Assembly: GCA_903927465.1 (NCBI GenBank)
Contig: CAIYMY010000121.1
Span: forward strand, 1 to 35,530
DNA length: 35,530 nucleotides
Direction: 5' to 3'
Source of the DNA: an uncultured Rhodospirillales bacterium
GTDB lineage: Bacteria; Pseudomonadota; Alphaproteobacteria; Acetobacterales; Acetobacteraceae
The notes beneath the pieces are model-generated. The model made no database searches and was not told where the DNA came from. It saw nothing but the letters and a program-made list of their open reading frames with translations. Below are positions 23,837 through 32,694 of this stretch, piece by piece; the first letter of the stretch is position 1; every line of letters begins with the position of its first letter. Made by a program: the position numbers and the translations under genes.

Positions 23837-25108
23837 CCCACACCAGTCAGTGATGAAGGTAGCGATGGTGCGCGTGCATTTGCGCAAATCCTCGATCGAG
23901 GTCCGCTCATCAAAGGCATGCGCCCCCTCTCCCTTCGGGCCATAGCAAAGCCCGGGGATATCGAAGTAAAGCCCGTAATAGCGCGTGTCATTCACCGCCG
24001 TTGTGCGGCGTTCCGGCAGGCTGCCGCCATGGACCGAGGCATGGGCGGCGGCGAGCACGGCCTCCGCCTCACTGCCTGGCTCAAGCACATAGGGGTCGGT
24101 CTGAAAGCCGGTCCAGACGATTTCGGGCGGGTTATTTGCGAGAAAGCCATCGCCCTTGGCAGTGGCGCGCACCAAAGCTTCGATCCCGGCCATGGCTTCT
24201 TCCGGTGTGGTTCCAGGAACCAGGCCGATGCGGCAATCCACCTCACACCAGGCGGGGGTGGAAGATGCCCAGTCACCGCCGCGAATAATGCCGGGGTTGA
24301 ATTTGATCGGGTCCTTGATGTCAGCATACCAGGTGCTGGCACGCGCGGCTTCATTCAATTTGCGGGTGTGTTCATACAGCGCCTGGATCAGCACATAGGC
24401 CGACATGATGGCATTGCTGCCATCTTGCGCGACCGCAACATGCACCGGAATGCCGCGCACGCGTAGCCGAAACCAGATGGTGCCGGTTTGGCTGCGGGTA
24501 ATGGTATGGCCCGTGGGTTCCGGCACCAGCGCGGCATCCGCGCGATAACCACGCAACAGCGTGGAAAGTGCGCCATTGCCGGTGCTTTCTTCCTCGGTCA
24601 CCGTTTCCACATAGACATCGGCGGCGGGTTCAAACCCGGCATCGCGAATGGCATCCATGGCATAAACCATGCAAGCCACGCCGGATTTCATGTCATGCGC
24701 GCCGCGGCCATACATCCAGCCATCGCGGATCACGGCAGCATAGGGCGGATGGGTCCACATATCGGCGGGGCCTTCGGGCACAACATCAATATGCCCTTGT
24801 AGGATCAGGCTGCGCCCGGTTGGATTTTTGGCGCGATAGGCCGCCACCACCTGCACGCTGCCGGCCGGATCACATTCCACCATCGGCGCCATTTTGGGAT
24901 GCTGCGGCACATCGGCCAAAGTGTAGCGATCCACCGCATAGCCACGCGCGGCCATTTGGCGGGCAAACCAATCCTGCAAGGGCGCTTCCCGGCCGCGCAG
25001 GCTTGGAAAGCGCACCAATTCCGCCAGGAACTGCACTTGCTTGTCGAAATTCGCGTCTATGGCGGCGGCAATGCGCGCCATGGCTTCCTTATCGGCCATG
25101 CTGATCAT
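23792..25108 (-). CDS. M20 family zinc amidohydrolase (ArgE/DapE-like deacylase or peptidase)
   Basis: A 438-residue cytoplasmic metallohydrolase that cleaves an amide bond in acylated amino acids or small peptides. The di-zinc ligands and catalytic residues are visible: His and Asp in LQGHIDVVPEG, bridging Asp in GRGAHDMKSGVACMVYAMDA, the Glu pair in ETVTEEESTGNG, a carboxylate in ALVPEPTGH and the last His in GPKGEGAHAFDE. A dimerisation domain lies between about 205 and 320. It begins 30 bp after the stop of an oligopeptide-type binding protein, suggesting that it processes an imported peptide or acyl amino acid. The final 14 residues (LRAVSVHVRSPESL) and the stop codon are encoded by repeat element A and are probably not ancestral. 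ArgE, DapE or a carboxypeptidase role cannot be separated by sequence alone. Confidence 0.9.
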   Translation of the reverse strand: MISMADKEAMARIAAAIDANFDKQVQFLAELVRFPSLRGREAPLQDWFARQMAARGYAVDRYTLADVPQHPKMAPMVECDPAGSVQVVAAYRAKNPTGRSLILQGHIDVVPEGPADMWTHPPYAAVIRDGWMYGRGAHDMKSGVACMVYAMDAIRDAGFEPAADVYVETVTEEESTGNGALSTLLRGYRADAALVPEPTGHTITRSQTGTIWFRLRVRGIPVHVAVAQDGSNAIMSAYVLIQALYEHTRKLNEAARASTWYADIKDPIKFNPGIIRGGDWASSTPAWCEVDCRIGLVPGTTPEEAMAGIEALVRATAKGDGFLANNPPEIVWTGFQTDPYVLEPGSEAEAVLAAAHASVHGGSLPERRTTAVNDTRYYGLYFDIPGLCYGPKGEGAHAFDERTSIEDLRKCTRTIATFITDWCGLRAVSVHVRSPESL

Positions 25109-25138
25109 TCTTTCCTGTTCAAGGGTCTCATGCTGCGT

Positions 25139-26707
25139 TCAGGGCGGGCTCGCGAGCAGCGCATTGGTGTACCAGGAAGGCGAGGCATCATACTTCACCT
25201 TATTCCTGAGCCCCGCCCAGGAAACTTTCAGATAGAAGATCGGAATGACGCCAGTGTCTTCGATACCGATCCGCATCGCCTCAGCCGTCAGCGCATTGCG
25301 CCGCGTAGTGTCCATGGTGCGCAAAGCCTCCGCCAAGGGCGCATCCATCGCCGGGTTTGAGTAATGCTGACGATTGAAGGGGCCGGCACCGGTTTCGCTG
25401 TTTCGTGTCATCAATACCTGGCGCAGCGTATTGGCCGCGATGGAGGAGGTATAGGTGGTCATGAACATCGAAAACTCTCGCGCAGTGGCGCGGGTGAACA
25501 GATTAGCGGGCGGCAGGACCTCGACACGGGTTTCAATGCCAAGCCGTGTCCAACCCTGCGCGATGGCCTGCGCCACATCTGTATCCGATGCGAACCAGCC
25601 ATTGGGGCTATGCAGCGTGATACGAAAGCCATCCGGATAACCCGCTTCACGGAGCAAGGCGCGCGCCTGATCCAAATCATAGCGCGGGGGTGGCATATTG
25701 GGCGCGCGGTCGGCCACGGCGGGGGCCGCGAATTGTTCCGCCGGCATGCCCTGGCCCATCAGCAACCGGTCCACAATGCCCTGGCGATTAATGGCAAGGG
25801 AGAGGGCGCGGCGCACCCGCGCATCACGCAAGGGGTTACGTTCAAGAACGCGGCCCTGCTTGTCAGTCACGAAGGGTGATGGATCACGCACTGCATCGGG
25901 GAAAAGATAGGCGGTACCATTGCTCGCGACACCAAAGACCGAAAGCCGGGCATCATTGGAAAGGCGCTGCACATCCTGCACCGGCACGAAATCAATCAAA
26001 TCTACATCGCCCGAAAGCAGCGTGGCCACACGCGCCCCAGGATTGCTGATGAAGCGCGTTACCACCCTTTCCCAGGGCTGCGCTTCCCCCCAATAGCCAG
26101 GGTTGCGCGTGATTTCATGCCGCTCACCCATCGTATAGCTGACATGGCGATAGGCGCCGGTGCCGATCATGGCGCGGCCTGCATTGAAATCGCCCAAAGT
26201 CGCATTGGCATGCAGGTTGCGGGACAGGATCATGATGTTGGAAAGGTCCCAATCCAGGAAAGGGTTGGGTTCTTTGGTCCTGATCACGATGCGACGCGGT
26301 TCCGGGATTTCGATGGCGGCGATGCTGCGCACAAAGGGCGTGAAGGGGCCGGGGCTATTGGTAATGGTCGGCACGCGCGCATAGGAAAAGGCAATATCCT
26401 CAGCGGTCAGCGGCGTGCCGTCGTGGAATTTAATGCCCTCGCGCAGCTTGAATTCCCAAGTCAGGTCATCAATGGCGCGCCAGGATTCCGCGAGCCGCGG
26501 GATAAGCCGCCCGGAAGTGTCGAAATCCACCAGGGTTTCAAAAATCTGCCGCAAAACCGCGTTATTGGGGTTGGAGGAATGATAGTGCGGATCCATCCCC
26601 GATGGTGCGCCTTGCGCACCGATGGTGAGGGTGCGCTGCGCCTGAGAGGGCGCCGCGCACAACAGCAACGCGCCGGCCGCCAGCATCAGCGTTCTGAAAA
26701 ATCCCAT
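25139..26707 (-). CDS. Family 5 (oligopeptide/dipeptide) ABC transporter binding protein
   Basis: A 522-residue periplasmic binding protein with signal peptide FFRTLMLAAGALLLCAAPSQAQ. SBP_bac_5 features are ALRTLTIG-like N terminus (RTLTIGAQGAPSGMDPHYHS), LAESWRAIDDLTWEFKLREG, IKFHDGTPLTAEDIAFSYAR, NPFLDWDLSNIMILS and LSLAINRQGIVDRLL. The ATG at 26707 is preferred over a GTG 6 bp upstream because GGGGGTG lies 5 bp before the ATG. No permease or ATPase genes accompany it; the next gene is the M20 hydrolase 30 bp downstream. The ligand could be peptides, but family members also bind nickel, glutathione or sugars. Confidence 0.9.
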   Translation of the reverse strand: MGFFRTLMLAAGALLLCAAPSQAQRTLTIGAQGAPSGMDPHYHSSNPNNAVLRQIFETLVDFDTSGRLIPRLAESWRAIDDLTWEFKLREGIKFHDGTPLTAEDIAFSYARVPTITNSPGPFTPFVRSIAAIEIPEPRRIVIRTKEPNPFLDWDLSNIMILSRNLHANATLGDFNAGRAMIGTGAYRHVSYTMGERHEITRNPGYWGEAQPWERVVTRFISNPGARVATLLSGDVDLIDFVPVQDVQRLSNDARLSVFGVASNGTAYLFPDAVRDPSPFVTDKQGRVLERNPLRDARVRRALSLAINRQGIVDRLLMGQGMPAEQFAAPAVADRAPNMPPPRYDLDQARALLREAGYPDGFRITLHSPNGWFASDTDVAQAIAQGWTRLGIETRVEVLPPANLFTRATAREFSMFMTTYTSSIAANTLRQVLMTRNSETGAGPFNRQHYSNPAMDAPLAEALRTMDTTRRNALTAEAMRIGIEDTGVIPIFYLKVSWAGLRNKVKYDASPSWYTNALLASPP

Positions 26708-26713
26708 CGCCAC

Positions 26714-26984
26714 ACCCCCAAAGGTTTATGAAGCGATAACGTCACCCTTCATGCGGACGCGGTCAAGCAGCAAAAGCGCAGATGCCTCGACCCGCCCAAG
26801 CTCAGGTCTCGGTGCCTTTTTAAGGGGAATTTCACCCTTGCCTGATTAGAATGCAAGCCGCTCCAATCACAGGCCTGGTTTGCTTCAATGTTCTCTGCAC
26901 CTTCGTCGCCCAATGAAATTGCTTGTCGCTCACGCGGCGTGGCGGGTCATTCTTGTTTAGGACATTTGGCGTAGGAATTCCACC
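26714..26984. other. Divergent intergenic region before the soluble hybrid kinase
   Basis: This 271-bp gap separates the minus-strand binding-protein gene from the plus-strand kinase gene and should contain both promoters. I see no confident promoter pair or structured element. AGGAATTCC lies just before the kinase ATG and serves as its ribosome binding site. Confidence 0.4.
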
Positions 26985-29381
26985 ATGACGATAGCCCTGC
27001 CCATACACCCAGAAGCCGCACCCTTGTCCGGTTCGGAAGGGCGCGCCTGGCTGGAATGGAATGCAGATACGGATAAGCTGCACCTTTCCAGCGCTGCACT
27101 GCGCCTTCTTCAGTTGGCAGATTCCATTCTGCCGCAAAGCGAGATCGCATTTGGCGAATTTTTTGACATACCCAATCGGAACAAGTTGGCCATCGCCTTC
27201 GAAGAAATACTGACGCAGGAAGGACCAGTTTCAGTTGAATTGCTGCACCAGACATCCGCAGGTACGCAGGTCCTACTATTTCGTGGAGAATTGGACAGAT
27301 CGCGTGAAGGCCGGATTGTGGTCGCAAGCCTTGAAGACGTCACGCATGGCAGTGAAGGGCATCAGCAAATCGCCGCGAAGAAGCGGTTTGAGACCTTTGT
27401 CAGCCTGATTCAAAAAGACCCTGCCTATTTCGATTCAGTCCCGCTTGGACTCATGATAGTCAATGCTGGCTTCATCGCCCAGGCAAATCCCAAACTCACC
27501 GAAATTCTCTCAATCCGCACCGGAAGCCTGATTGGTGAACCGGTGTCGCGTATCCTGTCCGCCAAACAAAGCTATGATTACTACATGGAATCCGTTTGGG
27601 GTGAGCCAACCGAAGACAGCCAAGAATTTGTCGAAGCCGAATTTGAAAATGACGATGGCGCGCTGATATGGCTTCGGGTCAGCGTCTCACGCATTTGTAC
27701 CGCAGGTTCGGAAAATTCCTGCCTTTGCGTCATTGAAGACATTACAGCGCGTAAGAAGCTTGAACAAGATGTATGGACCGGATTGGCGGACACCCTCTCC
27801 GCCAAGGAAGCAACTGACACTGCAAGTCGCATAAAGAGCGAATTTCTCGCCATGGTCAGTCATGAAATCCGTACACCGCTTTCCGCGGTGATCGGCATGC
27901 AAAAGCTAGCCTTGCGCGACCCAACGCTTAAGGGGAAAACCCGGCAGCATCTTGATATGGCGCAGACCAATGCAGAATTTCTGCTGGAACTGCTGAATGA
28001 CATCCTGGATTTCTCCAAGATAGAGGCCGGCAAGCTGCTACTTGAATCAGTGGATTTTTCGCTGCGGCATCTCATCACCGAAAGTAGCGGCCTGCTGATG
28101 GAACGGGCCGCCACGAAGAATATCTCGCTGACGATAGATACTGAAGCTGCGGTTCCGGATACGCTGGTCGGCGACCCGGCGCGCGTCAAGCAAATCCTGA
28201 TCAACCTGATAGGGAATGGTATCAAATTCACGGATAAGGGGGGTGTGGCGCTACGCGTTCAGCTTGAAAGTAGTGTTGCGGATGTAAAAAATATCCGCTT
28301 TGAAGTTGCAGATACCGGCATCGGCATTTCACGCGATGCGCAGGGGCAGCTCTTTCAGAAATTCGCACAGGGCGATATTTCAACAACACGGCGCTTCGGC
28401 GGTACGGGTCTCGGCCTTGCCATTTGCAAACAGCTTGTGGAGTTGATGCAGGGTGAAATCAGTCTGAAGAGTGATCTTGGTAAGGGAAGCTGCTTCAGCT
28501 TCGTGGTCCCATTCAAAATCGGCTCGGCGCCCGCCAATATCCTGCCAGTCACCCTGGCGCCGCATTCCCACCAGTTGAATATCTTGTGCGCTGAGGATTT
28601 CCCCCCGAACCAAATCATTATCCAGGGCTTGCTGGATGAAATGGGGCATCGGGTGGAGTTCGCCGACAATGGCCGCAAGGCATTGGAAGCCCTGGCACTC
28701 CGCAGCTATGATGTCATTCTGATGGATGGGCGGATGCCTGAAATGGATGGCGCAACCACCATCCGCCTGATCCGTTCTGAAGGTGATGGGCAATTTTATA
28801 TCCCTGACCCCAAAATCCGCATCATTATGCTAACCGCGAATGCAGGCGATGAAAGCCGGCAATTCTATATCGCCAGCGGGGCCGATGATTTTTTGGTCAA
28901 GCCAATTGATGAGACCTTGTTGCACCAAAGCCTGGCGCGGGTGATTGAAGCGCGCCTCACGGAAAGGGCATCGCTGCTGCCAATCTTGCGCCATGATAAA
29001 CAAGAATTGGAAAAGCTGTTCGGTGTGGCGGCGCTGGGTGTGGCCGATGTCACGCAAATCATGCCGACCGCGCCCGTTGAAAATCCTCAGGAGGAAAACG
29101 GGAGCCTAAGGGAACGGCTGCGACAGGCCCTGCGTGCAGATCTCGCCGCTCGGCGTAAGACGCTTGATGAAGCCTATACCACACGGGATATGCAGACACT
29201 CGCCAGTCTCTTTCACAGCCTCAAGGGAAGCGCTGGTTACATCTGGCCAGGGGAGGCGCTGCAAGGCATGAGCGCGCTTCTTGAACAAGCGGCTGACCGC
29301 GAAGATTGGCACACCATAGAAAGAGAAATGCCGGGGTTCCTCGACATACTGAACGACATAGCAAAAGGGACCATCTCATGA
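26985..29381 (+). CDS. Soluble hybrid histidine kinase with PAS, REC and HPt domains
   Basis: A 798-residue kinase without membrane helices, so it senses a cytoplasmic cue. Two PAS-like regions are visible: about 20-120 ([20 protein letters not shown]) and 140-260 ([20 protein letters not shown] ... [15 protein letters not shown]). HisKA follows with His293 in [16 protein letters not shown]. The HATPase has [21 protein letters not shown] and [16 protein letters not shown]. The receiver has Asp581 in [14 protein letters not shown], with an unusual start [11 protein letters not shown] where most have AEDNxxN. The C-terminal HPt has His744 in [12 protein letters not shown]. All relay residues are present. 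Its stop overlaps the start of a response regulator gene (ATGA), its obvious partner. Confidence 0.93.
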   Translation: MTIALPIHPEAAPLSGSEGRAWLEWNADTDKLHLSSAALRLLQLADSILPQSEIAFGEFFDIPNRNKLAIAFEEILTQEGPVSVELLHQTSAGTQVLLFRGELDRSREGRIVVASLEDVTHGSEGHQQIAAKKRFETFVSLIQKDPAYFDSVPLGLMIVNAGFIAQANPKLTEILSIRTGSLIGEPVSRILSAKQSYDYYMESVWGEPTEDSQEFVEAEFENDDGALIWLRVSVSRICTAGSENSCLCVIEDITARKKLEQDVWTGLADTLSAKEATDTASRIKSEFLAMVSHEIRTPLSAVIGMQKLALRDPTLKGKTRQHLDMAQTNAEFLLELLNDILDFSKIEAGKLLLESVDFSLRHLITESSGLLMERAATKNISLTIDTEAAVPDTLVGDPARVKQILINLIGNGIKFTDKGGVALRVQLESSVADVKNIRFEVADTGIGISRDAQGQLFQKFAQGDISTTRRFGGTGLGLAICKQLVELMQGEISLKSDLGKGSCFSFVVPFKIGSAPANILPVTLAPHSHQLNILCAEDFPPNQIIIQGLLDEMGHRVEFADNGRKALEALALRSYDVILMDGRMPEMDGATTIRLIRSEGDGQFYIPDPKIRIIMLTANAGDESRQFYIASGADDFLVKPIDETLLHQSLARVIEARLTERASLLPILRHDKQELEKLFGVAALGVADVTQIMPTAPVENPQEENGSLRERLRQALRADLAARRKTLDEAYTTRDMQTLASLFHSLKGSAGYIWPGEALQGMSALLEQAADREDWHTIEREMPGFLDILNDIAKGTIS

Positions 29382-30133
29382 GAGCGCTTGTGGTTGATGA
29401 TGATGTGGTTTCGCGCATGGCCCTTGCCGATCTTATGCGCAGCTTCATCGAATTGAAGGTGGTTGAAGCGGTGGATGGCCAGGATGCCTGGGAACAGATG
29501 GAAATGGGGCCGGCCCCTATGATCTGTTGCTGCGATGTCCAAATGCCGCGGCTTTCCGGTATTGGCTTGCTGAAGCGCGTGCGTTCTTCGCCGCGCTTCA
29601 AGGATATTCCCTTCGTATTGGTTACTGCCGCGGCCGATCTTGAAACCGTGAAGCAGGCGGTAACGCTTGGCATCAGCCACTACATCATCAAGCCATTTCA
29701 TGCGCGGGAAGCGCGGGGTTCCCTGCAAAAAATCCTCAACGCCGCCTGGGAGAGGATTGCAGAACCACCCCCCGCAACGCTTAACCGGCTGAATATCGCG
29801 CCCGACCAGTTGATGACTTACCTGTATTCACTGCGAGGCCAATGCGCAGTTTTTGCGCGTGACCTCAGGCGGTCCAAAAACCTTCAGGATGTGCAGGATG
29901 TTGTCGGGCGGCTGAAGGGCTTGCATACGGGCTGCCTCACCCTTGGGCTGCATTACGCGGCCGATTTGGTTTTGCATCTGCGTGACGAAGATTCGGAAAT
30001 CGAACGTGTCGAACAGGCGCTGATCGAAATCGAATTGGCCATTTCATCGCAGGAAGAACGGGTCAAGGCGCGCCATAGTCTTGCCACTGGCGGCGCCATC
30101 AAACGGACCTCCATGGGCGGCGCCTCGGCTTGA
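29378..30133 (+). CDS. Response regulator with receiver domain and a histidine-less HPt-like C-terminal region
   Basis: A 251-residue protein. The receiver (1-125) has acidic residues Asp7-Asp9 in VVDDDVVSR, phospho-acceptor Asp53 in CCCDVQMPRLSG, Thr83 in VLVTAAAD and Lys105 in YIIKPFHARE, so it should be phosphorylated. Residues 140-230 are helical. GRLKGLHTGCLTLGLHYAAD there resembles the HPt core H-x-L-K-G-...-LG, but the position of the phospho-histidine (residue 177) is Gly. No DNA-binding or enzymatic output domain is present. It overlaps the soluble hybrid kinase gene, whose HPt domain is the probable phosphate donor. Inference: the degenerate domain may bind a partner protein instead of passing phosphate. 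Confidence 0.85.
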   Translation: MRALVVDDDVVSRMALADLMRSFIELKVVEAVDGQDAWEQMEMGPAPMICCCDVQMPRLSGIGLLKRVRSSPRFKDIPFVLVTAAADLETVKQAVTLGISHYIIKPFHAREARGSLQKILNAAWERIAEPPPATLNRLNIAPDQLMTYLYSLRGQCAVFARDLRRSKNLQDVQDVVGRLKGLHTGCLTLGLHYAADLVLHLRDEDSEIERVEQALIEIELAISSQEERVKARHSLATGGAIKRTSMGGASA

Positions 30134-30196
30134 TCGCCTCTGGCCGCTTTCCCCAAGGGGTTGCTCTGTGCTTTGGTGTGGTTGCAGGAGCAAACC

Positions 30197-31288
30197 ATGC
30201 CAAACGCCGAATCGCCCAGGCCCTCACCCACGCGCCATACGCAAACCGCCATGCTCGCCGAAAGGGCTGCGGTTTTGTTGCTGCTGGCACTTTTGCTCTA
30301 CGGCGTGATCCGCGTTCTGGAACCCTTTGGTCTCGCTATCGCTTTTGGTGGCTTCATCGTCATTGGCACCTGGCCACTAAGGCAGGCGATGGTCAGCCGC
30401 GGGATCCCCCGCGGCATCGCCGCGACGCTCATGCTGCTGGTGCTGATCCTATCCGTCGCCGTTCCGGCGCTTGCGCTGACCCCTGAATTGGGTGGGCAGA
30501 TTGCGCATGCCGGAAAGGTGGCGCGTGAACTTCTGGCCGGTCTGCCAGAGGCAGCGCCAGCTTGGCTTGCGGGGTTGCCATTGGTCGGTGGGATAGCCAG
30601 CGATTGGTGGCCGCAATTGCTGCATTGGCAAGGTGATTTCGGGGCCCTTCTGGCGCCCTATACCGGGCGTATCACCAGCCTTTTGGTGGATATCGGTCAG
30701 GCGGCGGCCGCAAGCGTGGTGCAAATCCTGCTCTCGCTGATTGTTGCCACTGCCTTTTGGGTCAGCGGCGATAAGCTCGGCGATCAGGTGACGGACATTG
30801 CCGGGCGCTTGGCAGGCGAGACGGGCCGCAATGCGGTGATCGCCGCTGAAGGTGCAGTGCGCGGTGTGGCCTGGGGCATTGTCGGCACTGGCATCATCCA
30901 GGCGATGTTGATGGGTATTGGCCTTGCCATTGCAGGCGTGCCCGGGGCTGGCGTGATTTCCTTCCTGACCCTAATTTTTTCCATCAGCCAGGTGCTTGGA
31001 CCGCTGGTGGTGGTGGCCTGGCTTGGCGCGGCGGCTTGGCTCTACAGCGAAGGCCACCTTGCCTGGGCGATTTTCATGGGGCTTTGGGGGCTGATCATGG
31101 TCTCGGGTAGCGATAACATCATTCGTCCCTTGCTGATCAAGCGCAGCAGCGCCATGCCGCTCTCGCTCATTATTCTCGGTGTCTTTGGCGGGCTGATCGC
31201 CTTTGGCTTCCTTGGGCTTTTCATTGGACCTGCCTTGCTCGCCGTAGCGCATGGGCTGCTCAAGGCATGGCGCAGCGCTGAAAGCTGA
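30197..31288 (+). CDS. AI-2E family (PerM/TqsA-like) membrane transporter
   Basis: A 363-residue inner-membrane protein of the AI-2E family. The ATG has AGGAG 6 bp upstream. There are about eight hydrophobic segments, beginning with AAVLLLLALLLYGVIRVLEPF. The family signatures are GIVGTGIIQAMLMGIGLAIAG and SGSDNIIRPLLIKRSSAMPL, followed by LIILGVFGGLIAFGFLGLFIGP. Members export small molecules or exchange ions (TqsA for autoinducer-2, others Na+/H+ antiport); the substrate cannot be inferred. It stands 63 bp after the response regulator and could share its transcript. Confidence 0.9.
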   Translation: MPNAESPRPSPTRHTQTAMLAERAAVLLLLALLLYGVIRVLEPFGLAIAFGGFIVIGTWPLRQAMVSRGIPRGIAATLMLLVLILSVAVPALALTPELGGQIAHAGKVARELLAGLPEAAPAWLAGLPLVGGIASDWWPQLLHWQGDFGALLAPYTGRITSLLVDIGQAAAASVVQILLSLIVATAFWVSGDKLGDQVTDIAGRLAGETGRNAVIAAEGAVRGVAWGIVGTGIIQAMLMGIGLAIAGVPGAGVISFLTLIFSISQVLGPLVVVAWLGAAAWLYSEGHLAWAIFMGLWGLIMVSGSDNIIRPLLIKRSSAMPLSLIILGVFGGLIAFGFLGLFIGPALLAVAHGLLKAWRSAES

Positions 31289-31358
31289 AGCCCGCGGGGC
31301 TGGCAAAGCCCGCATCCCGCGTTATGACTAACTTGACGACAGGGCAGGAGAGACCCGC

Positions 31359-32432
31359 ATGGCCACACGCAAGCATCGTATCGCCGTCATCCCCGGGGAT
31401 GGCATTGGCAAGGAAACCACGCCTGAAGGGCTTCGCGTGCTGGATGCCGCGGCGCGGCGCTTCGGTTTTGAACTGGAACTGACGCATTACGATTGGTCCT
31501 GCGAAACCTACACCAAGACCGGCAAGATGATGCCGGATGACGGCATGGATCGCTTGAAGGACAGCGACAGCATCTTCCTGGGCGCCGTGGGCTGGCCCGG
31601 CGTGCCGGATCATGTCTCGCTCTGGGGGTTGCTGATCCCCATCCGCCGTGGCTTTGACCAATATGTGAATCTGCGCCCCTGCCGGCTGTTGCCGGGGGCG
31701 ACTACGCCGCTCGCCAATCGTGGCCCCAAGGATATTGATTTCATTGTGGTGCGCGAGAATACGGAAGGCGAGTATTCCTCAAGCGGCGGGCGCATGTTTG
31801 TGGGCACGGACCGCGAATTCGTCTCCCAGGAAAGCGTCTTTACGCGCATCGGTGTGGATCGCGTGCTGCGCTACGCCTTTGAATTGGCCAAGACCAGGCC
31901 GCGCAAAAAGGTGACGAGTGCCACAAAATCCAACGGCATCACCTTCACCATGCCCTATTGGGATGAACGCTTTGCCGAAATGGCAAAGAATTATCCCGGC
32001 ATCACCACAGACCAATTCCATATTGACATCCTCTGCGCCCATTTCGTGCAGCATCCGGATTGGTTTGATGTGGTGGTAGGGTCGAATTTGTTCGGCGATA
32101 TCCTTTCAGACCTTGGGCCGGCGGTGGCGGGTTCGATTGGCATTGCGGCGAGCGCCAATATCAATCCCGAAAAGCGCTTCCCTTCCATGTTCGAACCCGT
32201 GCATGGCAGCGCGCCGGATATTGCGGGCAAGTTCATCTGCAACCCGATCGGGCAGATCTGGTCGGGTGCGATCATGCTGGAACACCTTGGTGAAAAACCG
32301 GCGGCTGATGCGATCCTGGCGGTGATTGAAAAGCTGCTGGCGGAAGGTGGCCCGCGCACGCGCGATATGGGTGGGCAGGCCGGCACGGTGGATGTCGGTC
32401 GCGCCATCGCTGAAGCCGTAGCAAAATTCTGA
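31359..32432 (+). CDS. Tartrate/D-malate/isopropylmalate-type dehydrogenase (TtuC-like)
   Basis: A 357-residue NAD-dependent beta-decarboxylating dehydrogenase of the isocitrate/isopropylmalate family. Diagnostic parts are IAVIPGDGIGKETTPEGLRV, IFLGAVGWPGVPDHVSLWG, LLIPIRRGFDQYVNLRPCRL (substrate arginines), VVRENTEGEYSSSGG, the metal-binding Asp cluster in GSNLFGDILSDLGPAVAGS and the NAD site FEPVHGSAPDIAGK. The run GWPGVPDHVSLWGLLIPIRR is typical of TtuC/DmlA rather than LeuB, so (R,R)-tartrate or D-malate is the likelier substrate. A GCAGGAG motif precedes the ATG. Repeat element B begins 5 bp after the stop codon. No leuC/leuD genes are nearby, which also argues against leucine biosynthesis. 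Confidence 0.9.
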   Translation: MATRKHRIAVIPGDGIGKETTPEGLRVLDAAARRFGFELELTHYDWSCETYTKTGKMMPDDGMDRLKDSDSIFLGAVGWPGVPDHVSLWGLLIPIRRGFDQYVNLRPCRLLPGATTPLANRGPKDIDFIVVRENTEGEYSSSGGRMFVGTDREFVSQESVFTRIGVDRVLRYAFELAKTRPRKKVTSATKSNGITFTMPYWDERFAEMAKNYPGITTDQFHIDILCAHFVQHPDWFDVVVGSNLFGDILSDLGPAVAGSIGIAASANINPEKRFPSMFEPVHGSAPDIAGKFICNPIGQIWSGAIMLEHLGEKPAADAILAVIEKLLAEGGPRTRDMGGQAGTVDVGRAIAEAVAKF

Positions 32433-32436
32433 TCAG

Positions 32437-32535
32437 CTAGTGCGCGTCCCATTCACATTCGTTCAGCGGGCGCGCACTAAGTTTTTTGTGATTGTATTTT
32501 CCGAGTCGCCAAGTAATTTCACTTGGCTAAAAATG
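32437..32535 (+). repeat. Two-hairpin repeat element, copy B
   Basis: Hairpin 1: TAGTGCGCG (32438-32446) pairs with CGCGCACTA (32471-32479), with CCC/GGG inside and loop containing TTCACATTCGTTCA. After a 14-base T-rich spacer, hairpin 2 has inner arms GCCAAGT and ACTTGGC (32508-32514, 32521-32527) and weak outer ATTTT/AAAAT pairing. The hairpin 2 left flank (TTTTCCGAGTCGCCAAGT) is identical to copy A over 18 bases, whereas the hairpin 1 stem differs from A on both sides yet stays paired. Confidence 0.85.
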
Positions 32536-32580
32536 ACCTAGGGCCTGTTGAGGAGCGCCTTGGGCGTAAGACCGCGGCCG

Positions 32581-32685
32581 CTAGAGCGTGTTGCGTTCAC
32601 ATGGGTTCACGCAACCCACTCTACATTGTTGTTTTTCGAGCATCTTCACACGTTCAGATGATTCCATCTGAACGTGATCTGCTCT
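32581..32685 (+). repeat. Two-hairpin repeat element, copy C
   Basis: Hairpin 1: TAGAG/CTCTA outer arms and GTTGCGT/ACGCAAC inner arms (32590-32596, 32609-32615), with TTCACATGGGTTCA spanning the loop. After a 13-base T-rich spacer (starting CATTGTTG), hairpin 2 has outer arms GAGCA/TGCTC and a perfect 12-bp inner stem CACGTTCAGATG/CATCTGAACGTG around ATTC. Compared with copies A and B the inner stem of hairpin 2 is completely different but perfectly complementary. The element ends 9 bp before the start codon of the following small gene. Confidence 0.82.
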
Positions 32686-32694
32686 GGATAGATC

